Positions 53,101-61,513 of a stretch of 64,000 bases of DNA are shown here, piece by piece. Each line of letters begins with the position of its first letter. The first letter of the stretch is position 1. The position numbers and the translations under genes are program-made. Under the pieces are notes generated by a model, which worked only from the letters and a program-made list of their open reading frames with translations, did not search any database and was not told the origin of the DNA. This DNA comes from Vampirovibrionales bacterium (GTDB lineage Bacteria; Cyanobacteriota; Vampirovibrionia; Vampirovibrionales; Vampirovibrionaceae): the NCBI GenBank assembly GCA_029866025.1, contig JARXAD010000012.1, positions 62,001-126,000 on the forward strand, given 5' to 3'.

Positions 53101-53469
53101 GCTTTCACATCTAAGCCCTTGTCTCTTAAATAGGTAGCAATGGTTCTGCAGTCGGCTTTATTATATTTTTGATCGCCTTCATTATTTTCTAAGCAAATAC
53201 GGAACTTCTGATCGTCAGTTCTAATATAAGATGGCTTATTGTCAACCGAGAAATAGTCGTATTCGCTTAACTCTGTTTCTGGGATGGGCGATGGATGGTA
53301 CAAAGGATTCTCATGGCTTTTGAGTGCTGCTAAAGCCTCTTGAATCTCCTTATGTCCTTCTTCGTCGGGCAAATTACTGTCAACGCATACTCTAGCACTG
53401 GTAATAGCTCCCCAACCTAGTAGTGAAACTTTTATAGCACCAAACTGAACGGGGGGGGGCGAAATTCAT
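53097..53469 (-). pseudogene. small VQFG-motif protein, out of frame at a C9 tract (candidate phase-variable gene)
   Basis: The ATG at 53469 has AAGGA upstream and reads MNFAPP before a run of nine C (G on the plus strand). In the present frame translation ends after about 24 codons. With eight C the frame continues: PPVQFGAIKVSLLGWGAITS, then into the track ORF (EEGHKEIQEALAALKSHENP to the end DKGLDVKA), a 123-residue protein. The tract sits directly before the VQFG motif. The body is acidic and polar with three cysteines. The gene is AT-rich and overlaps the mtaB stop. A sequencing error in the homopolymer is the main alternative. Confidence 0.7.
53451..53459 (-). repeat. homopolymer C9 (G9 on the plus strand)
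   Basis: Longest homopolymer G/C run noticed in the window, lying inside the start of the VQFG gene. Confidence 0.95.
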
Positions 53470-53581
53470 GGCAACAGTCCTTGTAGGTTAGGTAAGTAAG
53501 ATAATAACGTACACCCCTATAAAGCCCCCTGAACAAACCAAGGTGCTAATTTGTAACAGCGTTGTTACTTTATACGGGGCG

Positions 53582-54607
53582 CTATGCGCCCTCTACAAAC
53601 CAAAAGCTGCGGGCTGGGCTCACGTCGGGGGCAGGGTGCGCCTGGGTGGGGTGAATAAACACGGTGGTTAACTGGTGCCCCGGCACCCGAAAATTAGCCC
53701 AGCCTTGTGGGAGCAAGTGCATCAGCAGCATGCCGCGCCCGTCTTCATCCAGCAAGCCTTCATCGGTGGTTTGATGATACAAGCCTTTGAGTAAGACCTC
53801 TGGTGTTAAGCGCCCCCAACGGTCGGTAATGGTAACCACCACCCAGCCCTGCCACGGGAATACCCTGACCGCAACGTGATCGGCCTGAGGGGTTGCCTCC
53901 AGTGGCTGATGTTTTTCGTATTTTAATTGACCTGCTGCATCCACTGGGGCGTGATACAAGGCATTGGTGAGAGCTTCTACCAAGCACGTGCGTAATTCGC
54001 TAACCGCATGGATGCCCATGTCTTGGCAGCAATCGACGACGGCATGCACTGTTTTCTCCAACGCCACACTGCCATCCACCACCCATGCCTGGGAACATTC
54101 CATAACCGCTTGGGAAGAGAAAGGGATATCCACGTCACACCTGCCGCCGGCCACAGGCCATCGCTTCTGCCAATCCGCAAGCCAAATAGGGGCCAGCATA
54201 TCGGCGGTATGTAAGTAACGTGGTATACCCGAGGCTTGAAGCACCGGAATCACGCTCATGGTTTCCACGCCTCCCACCCACGCCATACGGTGGCGGTAAG
54301 GGTGACTTGCCAGTTTACTCACCCAATCGGGCAGGGTTTCCCCTAATGTTCCACCGTCCAAAAGCAAACCCATATCGATGAGGCAAACACCGTCTCCCTG
54401 CCAATCCAGTAAGGTAACCGGGTGGGATGCCTCTAACACTGTAGGGGAAATTTTCCACCAATGCGCAGGAATAACCTCTCGCCGTCCCAGCCAACAAAGC
54501 ACGGGAAGAGTTGAAGGAAGCCCTCTTTCCACCGCAGGAGCAATCCCTGTGTTTACGACACACAGTGGTGCTGCTAGCGGGTTTAGTGCACCTTCCAAGG
54601 ACGGCAC
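53582..54607 (-). CDS. protein with C-terminal anti-sigma-type ATPase (HATPase_c) domain
   Basis: Residues about 200-320 look like an RsbW/SpoIIAB-type GHKL ATPase: the N-box LRTCLVEALTNALYHAPVDA, an ITDRWG strand, and the G-box DEDGRGMLLMHLLPQGWANF. The first 190 residues may be a degenerate receiver-like or unrelated alpha/beta domain (VTLLDWQGDGVCLIDMGLLL). Start taken as the GTG at 54607 with GGAG seven bases upstream; the track uses a TTG at 54625. It follows the LuxR-type regulator by about 110-130 bp on the same strand, suggesting a signalling pair. Confidence 0.65.
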   Translation of the reverse strand: MPSLEGALNPLAAPLCVVNTGIAPAVERGLPSTLPVLCWLGRREVIPAHWWKISPTVLEASHPVTLLDWQGDGVCLIDMGLLLDGGTLGETLPDWVSKLASHPYRHRMAWVGGVETMSVIPVLQASGIPRYLHTADMLAPIWLADWQKRWPVAGGRCDVDIPFSSQAVMECSQAWVVDGSVALEKTVHAVVDCCQDMGIHAVSELRTCLVEALTNALYHAPVDAAGQLKYEKHQPLEATPQADHVAVRVFPWQGWVVVTITDRWGRLTPEVLLKGLYHQTTDEGLLDEDGRGMLLMHLLPQGWANFRVPGHQLTTVFIHPTQAHPAPDVSPARSFWFVEGA

Positions 54608-54737
54608 CCACAATCTCCAAAACAATCAAAGGGGCTGGTACCCCGTATTGTAAAGGATAGTGACTCCCGCAAGGTGCTTGATACCCCCCCAAGTCCATAC
54701 GATGAAGGAGAAACCGCCCAGCCAGAAGCGCGATCAA

Positions 54738-55571
54738 CTATTCAAGCCATTGAAATTTTTGGGCCCGATAGGCCGCTTCAGTCCGGTTGGTGACGCCCAA
54801 TTTTTTATACACATGGGCCAAATGGTTTTTAACCGTGGTGGGGGAAATGGACAAGGCTTGAGCAATCGCACTATTGCTGGCCCCTTTAGCCAAATGGAGC
54901 ACAATTTCATGTTCTCTCGGCGTTAAATTAACAGAAGCCGGATCACCGTTTGAAGAGGGCTGCTGAAAAGGACCTGTTACTGCGTTCAAACTGCCCGTAG
55001 CTAAAGGGTCAGGTATTACTCCCCGTGGTGACCGGTTTGAATACACGCTATTGAAAACTTCTGGAGGGGGTACCAAGCTTCCTGTTTGTTTTAACTCAAC
55101 CATGTGTGTAGCAGGGTCGGAGAACAAACCCGAAGTGACTGTTCGTTGATGAGCCTGAACCGCCGTTAAGAGAACGGTTATGGAGGCTGAGGCTAAAAAG
55201 TAACGGTCGGCTCCATGCTGCAATGCAGACACATGATCCACTTCCAGGTAATGACCACTGAGTACAAATACGGGTCGTACATGAGACGTATCTTGCTGGC
55301 GAATCCATTGCAACGGCGCCCAGCGGCTTTCCATGGCCGCCGCAACCCCATCAGAAGAGATATCGGCCACATTGGCTGGGGCAAAATACAGTAGGTAAGC
55401 CAACACATCGGGGCAAGCCCATGGCAAATAAGCCATCAATTCCGGCGCTGTTTTAACCCAGCGCACGGTAAAACCTTGCAACATTAGGGTGTCCTGCATA
55501 CGCTGAGTATCCACCCATTCCAATCCGGAAAGAGGGATGACCTCTGGCGCTAGTAGAACAATGATTCCCAT
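54738..55571 (-). CDS. LuxR-type response regulator with degenerate receiver
   Basis: A 277-residue transcription regulator. The C-terminal domain (about 212-275) is a clear LuxR/NarL helix-turn-helix: NLTPREHEIVLHLAKGASNS followed by AIAQALSISPTTVKNHLAHV. The N-terminal 140 residues have the alternating pattern of a receiver (IIVLLAPEVIPL; VRPVFVLSGHYLEVDHVSAL), but I cannot find the usual acidic pair and phospho-accepting Asp, so it is probably not phosphorylated normally. A Pro/Ser/Thr linker joins them. It is followed by the ATPase-domain gene. Confidence 0.8.
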   Translation of the reverse strand: MGIIVLLAPEVIPLSGLEWVDTQRMQDTLMLQGFTVRWVKTAPELMAYLPWACPDVLAYLLYFAPANVADISSDGVAAAMESRWAPLQWIRQQDTSHVRPVFVLSGHYLEVDHVSALQHGADRYFLASASITVLLTAVQAHQRTVTSGLFSDPATHMVELKQTGSLVPPPEVFNSVYSNRSPRGVIPDPLATGSLNAVTGPFQQPSSNGDPASVNLTPREHEIVLHLAKGASNSAIAQALSISPTTVKNHLAHVYKKLGVTNRTEAAYRAQKFQWLE

Positions 55572-55940
55572 TCAAGACTCCTTGAGTGCACTATTACTTC
55601 TATCGGCACTGTATATTAGTAGATTGGTTAGCCACTTTACAGAATCAGGATCAACCCTAAGAGGAATAGTCCACAAAAGTATAGCGGTTGTTCTATTCAC
55701 CCGAGCGGGGAGATTGATTACGAGTAAAGCCTGATGAAATTTGCGATTAAAAATCCCAGCCAACGTTACAATCTTATTAAACTGGATCCTCAGGGCTATT
55801 GGACCGGGTAAATATTCGGACTTTCAAACACATTCAAGCGAACGGCCTCTATCCAGCATTCATTCTTAAAGAGAATGAATCGATTAATAGTGTGGGAAAC
55901 CCTACCCAAGAGTAAATAATCCAATCGTATCAAATTTATA
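55572..55940. other. intergenic region with a possible broken small ORF
   Basis: About 370 bp. On the plus strand an ATG at 55734 opens MKFAIKNPSQRYNLIKLDPQ then GYWTG and a stop; an overlapping frame continues VNIRTFKHIQANGLYPAFIL. They may be remnants of one gene but no repeat marks the junction, and there is no clear ribosome-binding site. Confidence 0.35.
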
Positions 55941-57698
55941 TTATGGCAGCACAGGTAACAAAGTCGATCCTTGGAGACCAAAACTTTGAGGAGGTAGGCT
56001 TTCTTTCCATAAAATAGCTTTGGAAACCCCTAAGTTTAACGTATCCCAAGGCAACACTTCGTCCTCAAGGCGGGCACGAAAACCATACCAGTCCAATGAA
56101 GGATAACGATACCCTTCACCGCGAAGCTCTTTGTCGGCCCGTTTCAGGCTTCCCAAACTGCCTCCCAACCGATAAAAACGCTCCAGTAATGGCCCCATGC
56201 GTCGGTCACCCCGACTAATAATGGCCTGAAAGGTGTCCCACTGAGTGCTGCTGGGACGAAAGTCGGCCACCTTCAGCAAGCCTTTAGTGAGTCGTTTAAA
56301 GCGCGCCTCAAGGGTGGCATTGGCCTCTCGCGGCATCCACTGAAAGGGCGTGCCGCCCTTGGGCACAAAGGAACTACACCCCAATACCAACTTTAGCTTT
56401 GGGGTTTGCTTCTTAATATCTTTTAATAACTGAATGGTGGCTTCAATATCGGCGTCGGTTTCATCGGGAAGGCCCACCATGCCGTAAAACTTAAGCCCCG
56501 GCAGCCCTGCAGCGGCCATCACATCCATGGCCTTAAAAATCGTCTCTTGCTTTAGGTTTTTATTAATCCGCCGGCGAAGATTTTCAGAGCCTGACTCAAT
56601 AGCCACCGTAAGCTGCTTTTGGCCACCCCGCATAAACGTTGTAACCATTCGTTCTGTAATACCGTCCACCCGCAAAGCGGCGCTATTCATTCGCAAGTTG
56701 GGGTTGTGATCCATGCGCTGATGAAGCCCCTCGCAAATGGCCTCAAACTCCGGGTGATCCGCAATCAATGCACCCAGCAAGCCGAGCTTATCGGTATGTT
56801 TTAGGCCTCTGTCCATTTCGGAGAGTAATACATCGGCATTGGTACCGCGGGCAGGCAACATGGCATAACTGGCCATGCAAAACCGGCAGCGATGGCTGCA
56901 GCCCCGCATGATTTCAATGAGATACGTGCTGCTAAAAATGGTATTGCTGGTCAAAATAGGGCTGGTGGCCACCGTATTCGCCATGGTCTCGGCGCTCAGG
57001 CGGCGTTTTTCCACCACAGCGGGAATACCCTCAAATCGTGGGGTTATAGATGCAATAGGACCGTCATCGGCTTGGTAAACAACCTCATACAGGCTAGGTA
57101 CATAGCAACCCGCCACCGTGGTAGCAATATGGCGAAGCGTCTCTTCTCGAGTCAGGCCCTTGTGGCGTATCGTCTTTAGGGTATCGATAAGTTCTTCCAG
57201 CATCTCTTCCCCTTCCCCCAGCAGATAAAAATCCACAAAGGGGGCAAAAGGTTCGGGGTTGGTCATGGCCACAGGGCCGCCAGCAAAGACTAAAGGGGTC
57301 ACGTCGTCGCGCTGAGACTGGAACAGCGGCACTCCCAGCGTTTCCAGCGACCGTAAAAATTCCACAATGTCCAGTTCAAAGGCCAGCGAAAAACCAAGCA
57401 GCTCGTAGGGTTTGCCCTTGTGACGGTCCAGCGTATCGGTGGTAATTCGTGCCACATCCACGTCACGCCGCATATCCAACTGCTTAAACAGGGTAAGATA
57501 TCCCAAACTACTAGCGCTAATGGTATATTCCGCAGGATAACACCAACCGACCCTGACGGCGTCCACATCGGGCGCCACCGGAACATACAAAAGGGTTTCG
57601 CCTTCAAAGGGCATAGGAGTAGCCACAATGGCCTTAGACTCTCGAAAATTAGACTCTCGAAAACCCGATTTTTTAGAACCTGAGGGGCGTTTAGACAT
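55941..57698 (-). CDS. B12-binding-domain-type radical SAM protein
   Basis: 585 residues. The N-terminal half (about 35-190) resembles a cobalamin-binding Rossmann domain (GFSLAFELDIVEFLRSLETL; PLVFAGGPVAMTNPEPFAPF; DFYLLGEGEEMLEEL). The radical SAM core follows with the cluster motif EIMRGCSHRCRFCMASY and a downstream VAIESGSENLRRRINKN. The usual fused C-terminal domain of this class is absent. Substrate unknown. ATG 57698 chosen over the track start. It diverges from the oxygenase gene at 57787. Confidence 0.85.
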   Translation of the reverse strand: MSKRPSGSKKSGFRESNFRESKAIVATPMPFEGETLLYVPVAPDVDAVRVGWCYPAEYTISASSLGYLTLFKQLDMRRDVDVARITTDTLDRHKGKPYELLGFSLAFELDIVEFLRSLETLGVPLFQSQRDDVTPLVFAGGPVAMTNPEPFAPFVDFYLLGEGEEMLEELIDTLKTIRHKGLTREETLRHIATTVAGCYVPSLYEVVYQADDGPIASITPRFEGIPAVVEKRRLSAETMANTVATSPILTSNTIFSSTYLIEIMRGCSHRCRFCMASYAMLPARGTNADVLLSEMDRGLKHTDKLGLLGALIADHPEFEAICEGLHQRMDHNPNLRMNSAALRVDGITERMVTTFMRGGQKQLTVAIESGSENLRRRINKNLKQETIFKAMDVMAAAGLPGLKFYGMVGLPDETDADIEATIQLLKDIKKQTPKLKLVLGCSSFVPKGGTPFQWMPREANATLEARFKRLTKGLLKVADFRPSSTQWDTFQAIISRGDRRMGPLLERFYRLGGSLGSLKRADKELRGEGYRYPSLDWYGFRARLEDEVLPWDTLNLGVSKAILWKESLPPQSFGLQGSTLLPVLP

Positions 57699-57786
57699 AA
57701 AAATTCCGTTAGTTACAAAGGGCAATCTGTATGATTGAGGATACTTTAATTGAAATAAGCTTTTACAAAGTAGAAAGGTAGATAAG

Positions 57787-58962
57787 ATGTTTTCACTTCA
57801 TTTTAAAACTGTTAATTCTTATACGCCTTATTTTAAGGTGCGACTCGTCGGGGAGACTCAGAACCTACTTCGAGTTCATTTTGGCACATTATTACAATTG
57901 CCTCATATTGATTTAAAGAAGCTTGAAAAGGGCGATCGTGACGAGGAACAACGATTCTTACTGGGCCTGCAAAACTATGGAGCCGTCGATTTGGCTACCA
58001 ATACAAAAATAAGTACCCTTTTTTGTAATAATTTAGCTAGAAAACTTTTTAATTATCCAATTAACCTTTTAAAAACGCTTACTTTTCAAAAATATTTTAA
58101 CAATACAACCGATTTAAACCATGAAAGCCAACGGGGCTATATTGACACCTTTACAAGTAAGGCACTTATTCCGTTAGAGCAGGAAGACTTAGGGGACGCA
58201 AACCGCTATAAGAACAAAGCCGGATGGCATTATTTAGACAAGGTGTGGTTATTTGGAAAAGATACCAATATTTTTCCACCCAATAAAACAGGACGAAATA
58301 AACCATTACCAGAGCAGATAAACGACTCCTTTGATGCTTTTACTCAAATAAAAGAGTCTCTGTTACAAGTGTTTAGTAAAGCCTACGGTACGCATGCAAA
58401 AAATTTAAGAGACGTATTTAATCATCATCGCTCCTTTACTAGTGATCACCTTCGATTTCTTTATTACCCCACCTACAATGAGAAAAAGCTCAGTACCTCT
58501 TCAAGCACAATGTTCTATCGACATCTAGAGCATACCGATCGGTTTTCTTTTCTTACCCTACTCCCTGCTTCCAATGTGGCTGGCCTAGAGTTTCAACATC
58601 GCAATGAATGGAAACGGGCTCCCGAGTTAAAGGATGATCATGTATTGGTAATGACTGGAAAACAGTTAGAAATTATGTCTGGTGGCCAATTTAAAGCCTG
58701 TCCTCATCGAGTTACAGGGACTAAGGAAGAAATGCAAACCAGGCGATTTTCTACAGCCTTCTTTATTCGTCCCAATATCACTAAAAAATGGTCTAACTTT
58801 ACAAATGGACAGCCTATCCAATTCGAAAGCAAACCTGTTCCCCCCCCTGGCTGGTATGGCTTATTACAAAATAACCCCAATGCAACCCAAGCAGATTATG
58901 ATGACTTAATCCTCAAAAAAGAAACCGAATATAAAATAATGACTAGTACATTGGCGACGTAA
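57787..58962 (+). CDS. 2-oxoglutarate/Fe(II)-dependent oxygenase, IPNS-like
   Basis: A 391-residue protein whose C-terminal domain (about 240-345) matches the isopenicillin-N-synthase-like oxygenases: HTDRFSFLTLLPASNVAGLE with iron ligands His249 and Asp251, CPHRVTGTKEEMQTRRFSTA with His307 and the 2-oxoglutarate-binding Arg/Ser, then FFIRPN. The N-terminal part is less clear. The gene is distinctly AT-rich against its neighbours, which points to transfer or a different origin. A C8 tract (VPPPGW) is in frame. It overlaps the GGDEF gene stop by 20 bp. Substrate unknown. Confidence 0.78.
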   Translation: MFSLHFKTVNSYTPYFKVRLVGETQNLLRVHFGTLLQLPHIDLKKLEKGDRDEEQRFLLGLQNYGAVDLATNTKISTLFCNNLARKLFNYPINLLKTLTFQKYFNNTTDLNHESQRGYIDTFTSKALIPLEQEDLGDANRYKNKAGWHYLDKVWLFGKDTNIFPPNKTGRNKPLPEQINDSFDAFTQIKESLLQVFSKAYGTHAKNLRDVFNHHRSFTSDHLRFLYYPTYNEKKLSTSSSTMFYRHLEHTDRFSFLTLLPASNVAGLEFQHRNEWKRAPELKDDHVLVMTGKQLEIMSGGQFKACPHRVTGTKEEMQTRRFSTAFFIRPNITKKWSNFTNGQPIQFESKPVPPPGWYGLLQNNPNATQADYDDLILKKETEYKIMTSTLAT

Positions 58963-60148
58963 ACGGCTGAGGCGCTACCGTGTTGCGGCTGCTACGGTAC
59001 GACACCTTGGGAACTGGCAGCACACCATAAATTACGCGATTTTTACCTTGATGCTTGGCCTCGTACAAGGCAGCGTCGGCCTGACCTACTAAATCTTCGG
59101 GGCGGGTATGGGCTTTGGGGTCAAACTGGGCCACGCCAATGCTTACCGTAACAGTTTGGGGATTGTCCGGCAGGCAAAACACATGGCGTTCAATCAACAC
59201 CCGCACACGCTCCATCAGTTCCGCTGCTTCCATCTGACGGGTTTCCGTCAAAATCAGGGCAAACTCTTCACCGCCATAGCGGGCAGGGATATCGCTATCG
59301 CGCAAGTTATGGGCCACCAGTGCGGCCAGCTCTTTGAGGATTCGATCGCCCACGGGGTGACCATAGGTATCGTTAATTTTTTTAAAGTTGTCTACGTCAA
59401 ACAAGGCCAAACACAGGGCCGAGTGGTGACGGCGGGCGCGAGACCATTCTCCCTGCAACTGCAAATTAAACAAACGACGATTGATCAATCCCGTTAAGGC
59501 ATCAGTGGTGGCCATGGACTGCAAACGCGTGACTTGCGTGGATGACGACTGCATGAGGCCTGCTACTTGGCGAGCCATGGTGGCCCACAAAACAATGACA
59601 GGCAGCATAGCCCAGCCCACCATGGCCGTAGGCGAACCTGCACTGGATAAAAATACTGAAGAAGACGTAACGCCAAAAGGAGTCGTTCCCAAGAGGCCCA
59701 TACCTGCCAGCATCAGCGCCGCAAAGGCCATCAGGCCCGCTGCCAATAAAGACAAAGCCGGGCGTGCCAAAAAAGCCGCAGAAAACACAGGCACACTCAT
59801 AAGCAACCAGGCTGAAAGGGTTCCGGCACACAGAGCTTGAAGCCCCACCGATAAAAACGTACCCGCCAACAATAAGGTTAATACAGGCTTTAACGCCGAT
59901 GCTGCATCCTCTTCACTGCTACCAGCCGACGCTGCCGTCATCTTAGGCATCATCCAGCTAACAGCCTGGGTTAAACCCAACAGCCCCAACCCTAACACCG
60001 ACCGAAACGCCAACAACACCCATGCCCACTGAGACACCATCGTGGAAGCACCTGAAATCGTGATGGCATCCAACGCGGCCAGTAGCAACATGGCGACTCC
60101 TAACCCGTGGTGCAGCCGCAACACCTTGTGGCAATGATTTGTTAGCAT
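58943..60148 (-). CDS. membrane-bound diguanylate cyclase (GGDEF)
   Basis: Makes the second messenger cyclic di-GMP. About five or six hydrophobic helices occupy residues 10-200. The GGDEF domain (about 215-375) has DALTGLINRRLFNLQLQ, FDVDNFKKINDTYGHPVGD, and the active site RYGGEEF near residues 292-296. An inhibitory RxxD site (RDSD) lies five residues before it, so product inhibition is expected. No other sensor domain is obvious. Convergent with the oxygenase gene. Confidence 0.92.
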   Translation of the reverse strand: MLTNHCHKVLRLHHGLGVAMLLLAALDAITISGASTMVSQWAWVLLAFRSVLGLGLLGLTQAVSWMMPKMTAASAGSSEEDAASALKPVLTLLLAGTFLSVGLQALCAGTLSAWLLMSVPVFSAAFLARPALSLLAAGLMAFAALMLAGMGLLGTTPFGVTSSSVFLSSAGSPTAMVGWAMLPVIVLWATMARQVAGLMQSSSTQVTRLQSMATTDALTGLINRRLFNLQLQGEWSRARRHHSALCLALFDVDNFKKINDTYGHPVGDRILKELAALVAHNLRDSDIPARYGGEEFALILTETRQMEAAELMERVRVLIERHVFCLPDNPQTVTVSIGVAQFDPKAHTRPEDLVGQADAALYEAKHQGKNRVIYGVLPVPKVSYRSSRNTVAPQPFTSPMY

Positions 60149-60261
60149 ACCTTCACCCTAACCGAGACTCCGATATCATAGATGTATTGCTAGCCTACCA
60201 CGAGGCAACCCCTACCACTCGCCCCCGCAACGCTTTGTAACAAAATATCGGCAAAGGCGGG

Positions 60262-60996
60262 CTAGGTTTGGGGACCGGGGGCGGTGGTTTGAGCTTTTTT
60301 AATGGCTTCCAAACGGTGAAGGGCTTCCAAGCCGATGCTGGAGGAGACATCCAGTTGCTTGGTGTGGGTGTAGGCGTCCGTGGCGTCTTCAAAGCGATGT
60401 TGATTTTCGTAGAGGGTGGCGAGGTTAAACCAGCTACGCTGATGGCTTGGATCCATCTTCAGGGCCTGGCGATAGGCATCCTCGGCCTCTTGGGTACGTT
60501 TAAGCTTTTGATAAATAGCGCCTTGGTTAAACCAGTATTGGGCTTCGCCGGGGGCTAAGGTGGTGAGGGTTTTGAGAGTGGCAATGGCTTCTTGGGATTT
60601 ACCCGCCAGGGATTGGGTGGTGGCCAAGCCATTAAGGCTGTTGAGGTGGTTGGGGTTAAGGGCCAAGGCTTTGTTGAATGCAAGGATGGCTGGGTTGTAG
60701 CGTTTGAGGGTCAGTAAGGCAAAGCCTTCGTTGCTAAAGGCTTCCGCCATCAGGGGGTCTAGCTTTTCTGCGTGGTGAAAAAGAGTGAGGGCATGGGCCA
60801 GCAAATCTTCTTGCCCGCGGGCATTGCCGCGATCGTTTTGGCCTTGAGCCAGCTGAAAGTGGTACACCCCTTGGTTGTAGGCTTCCACAGCGGTGGTGGG
60901 TAGCTCTACCTTAGGCTTGGCACCAGCAATACCGGTGAATAAAACCAGCAAAGCACACGTAACAAAAACCGATTTTTTAGAAAACAACCACACCAT
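60262..60996 (-). CDS. exported tetratricopeptide-repeat (TPR) protein
   Basis: A 244-residue protein with a signal peptide (FVTCALLVLFTGIAGA). From about residue 35 it is built of TPR units: VEAYNQGVYHFQLAQGQNDR, AEAFSNEGFALLTLKRYNPA, AQYWFNQGAIYQKLKRTQEA, and SWFNLATLYENQHRFEDATD. It is probably a periplasmic protein-protein interaction scaffold. No specific partner is indicated. The short frameshifted gene at 61044 lies upstream on the same strand. Confidence 0.85.
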   Translation of the reverse strand: MVWLFSKKSVFVTCALLVLFTGIAGAKPKVELPTTAVEAYNQGVYHFQLAQGQNDRGNARGQEDLLAHALTLFHHAEKLDPLMAEAFSNEGFALLTLKRYNPAILAFNKALALNPNHLNSLNGLATTQSLAGKSQEAIATLKTLTTLAPGEAQYWFNQGAIYQKLKRTQEAEDAYRQALKMDPSHQRSWFNLATLYENQHRFEDATDAYTHTKQLDVSSSIGLEALHRLEAIKKAQTTAPGPQT

Positions 60997-61043
60997 AAAG
61001 GCGCTCCTTAAAACAGAAAGCGCCTTCAGTATACACAGCTTTT

Positions 61044-61368
61044 TTAAGGAAGTCGCTTCTGCAGAGTATCTTTTTCTAACCTTTGTAAGGCTGAAATTTC
61101 ATTTTCAGAGGTAACATCCACTTGACCATCGTATATTTTTTTTGTTTTACCTGCAATGCAGGGGAAAAAGCCCGTCCCTCTTTCAACAAAAGCATCATGT
61201 TCTGGCTTAACAGAAATATAGACATCTACCCCCCCCAGCTTCATTTTCTATAGTTTTATATTTCGCACCTCTAAGGCGTTCACAGAGTTCTTTTTCAACC
61301 AACCTTGCTCGTTCTTTATCAGTATCATCAATTTTGTAGGTACTGGAAAATAGAATCGGATTAATCAT
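61044..61368 (-). pseudogene. small protein out of frame at a G8 tract (candidate phase-variable gene)
   Basis: The ATG at 61368 has GAGGAG about ten bases upstream and reads MINPILFSSTYKIDDTDKER. At a run of eight G (61229-61236) the frame changes; the present frame ends shortly after. With seven G the two track ORFs join as YKTIENEAGGVDVYISVKPE and on to QRLEKDTLQKRLP, a 107-residue charged alpha/beta protein. The N-terminal ILFSS is at best a weak version of the RFG motif. AT-rich like other accessory genes. A homopolymer sequencing error is the alternative. Confidence 0.65.
61229..61236 (-). repeat. homopolymer G8 (C8 on the plus strand)
   Basis: Frameshift point of the 61044-61368 gene; losing one base restores the reading frame. 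Confidence 0.95.
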
Positions 61369-61513
61369 GGGTAATAAACTCCTCAATGAAGTGCATGCAA
61401 ACATTATTGATGGGGCCTTGCAATGAACCCATCTGTTTATTAAAAGCAGCTAAAACCAAAGCGATGCTAGCAAAATAGATTTATTTATATTTATTTACAA
61501 AGAAGCTCTGCGT

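Noticed and set aside
54315-54737. 140-codon minus-strand ORF overlapping the ATPase-domain gene
   Set aside because: Cys/Arg-rich composition and no domain; the other frame carries conserved ATPase motifs. A C7/G7 tract upstream at 54684-54690 was considered as a frameshift point, but joining the frames gives no better protein.
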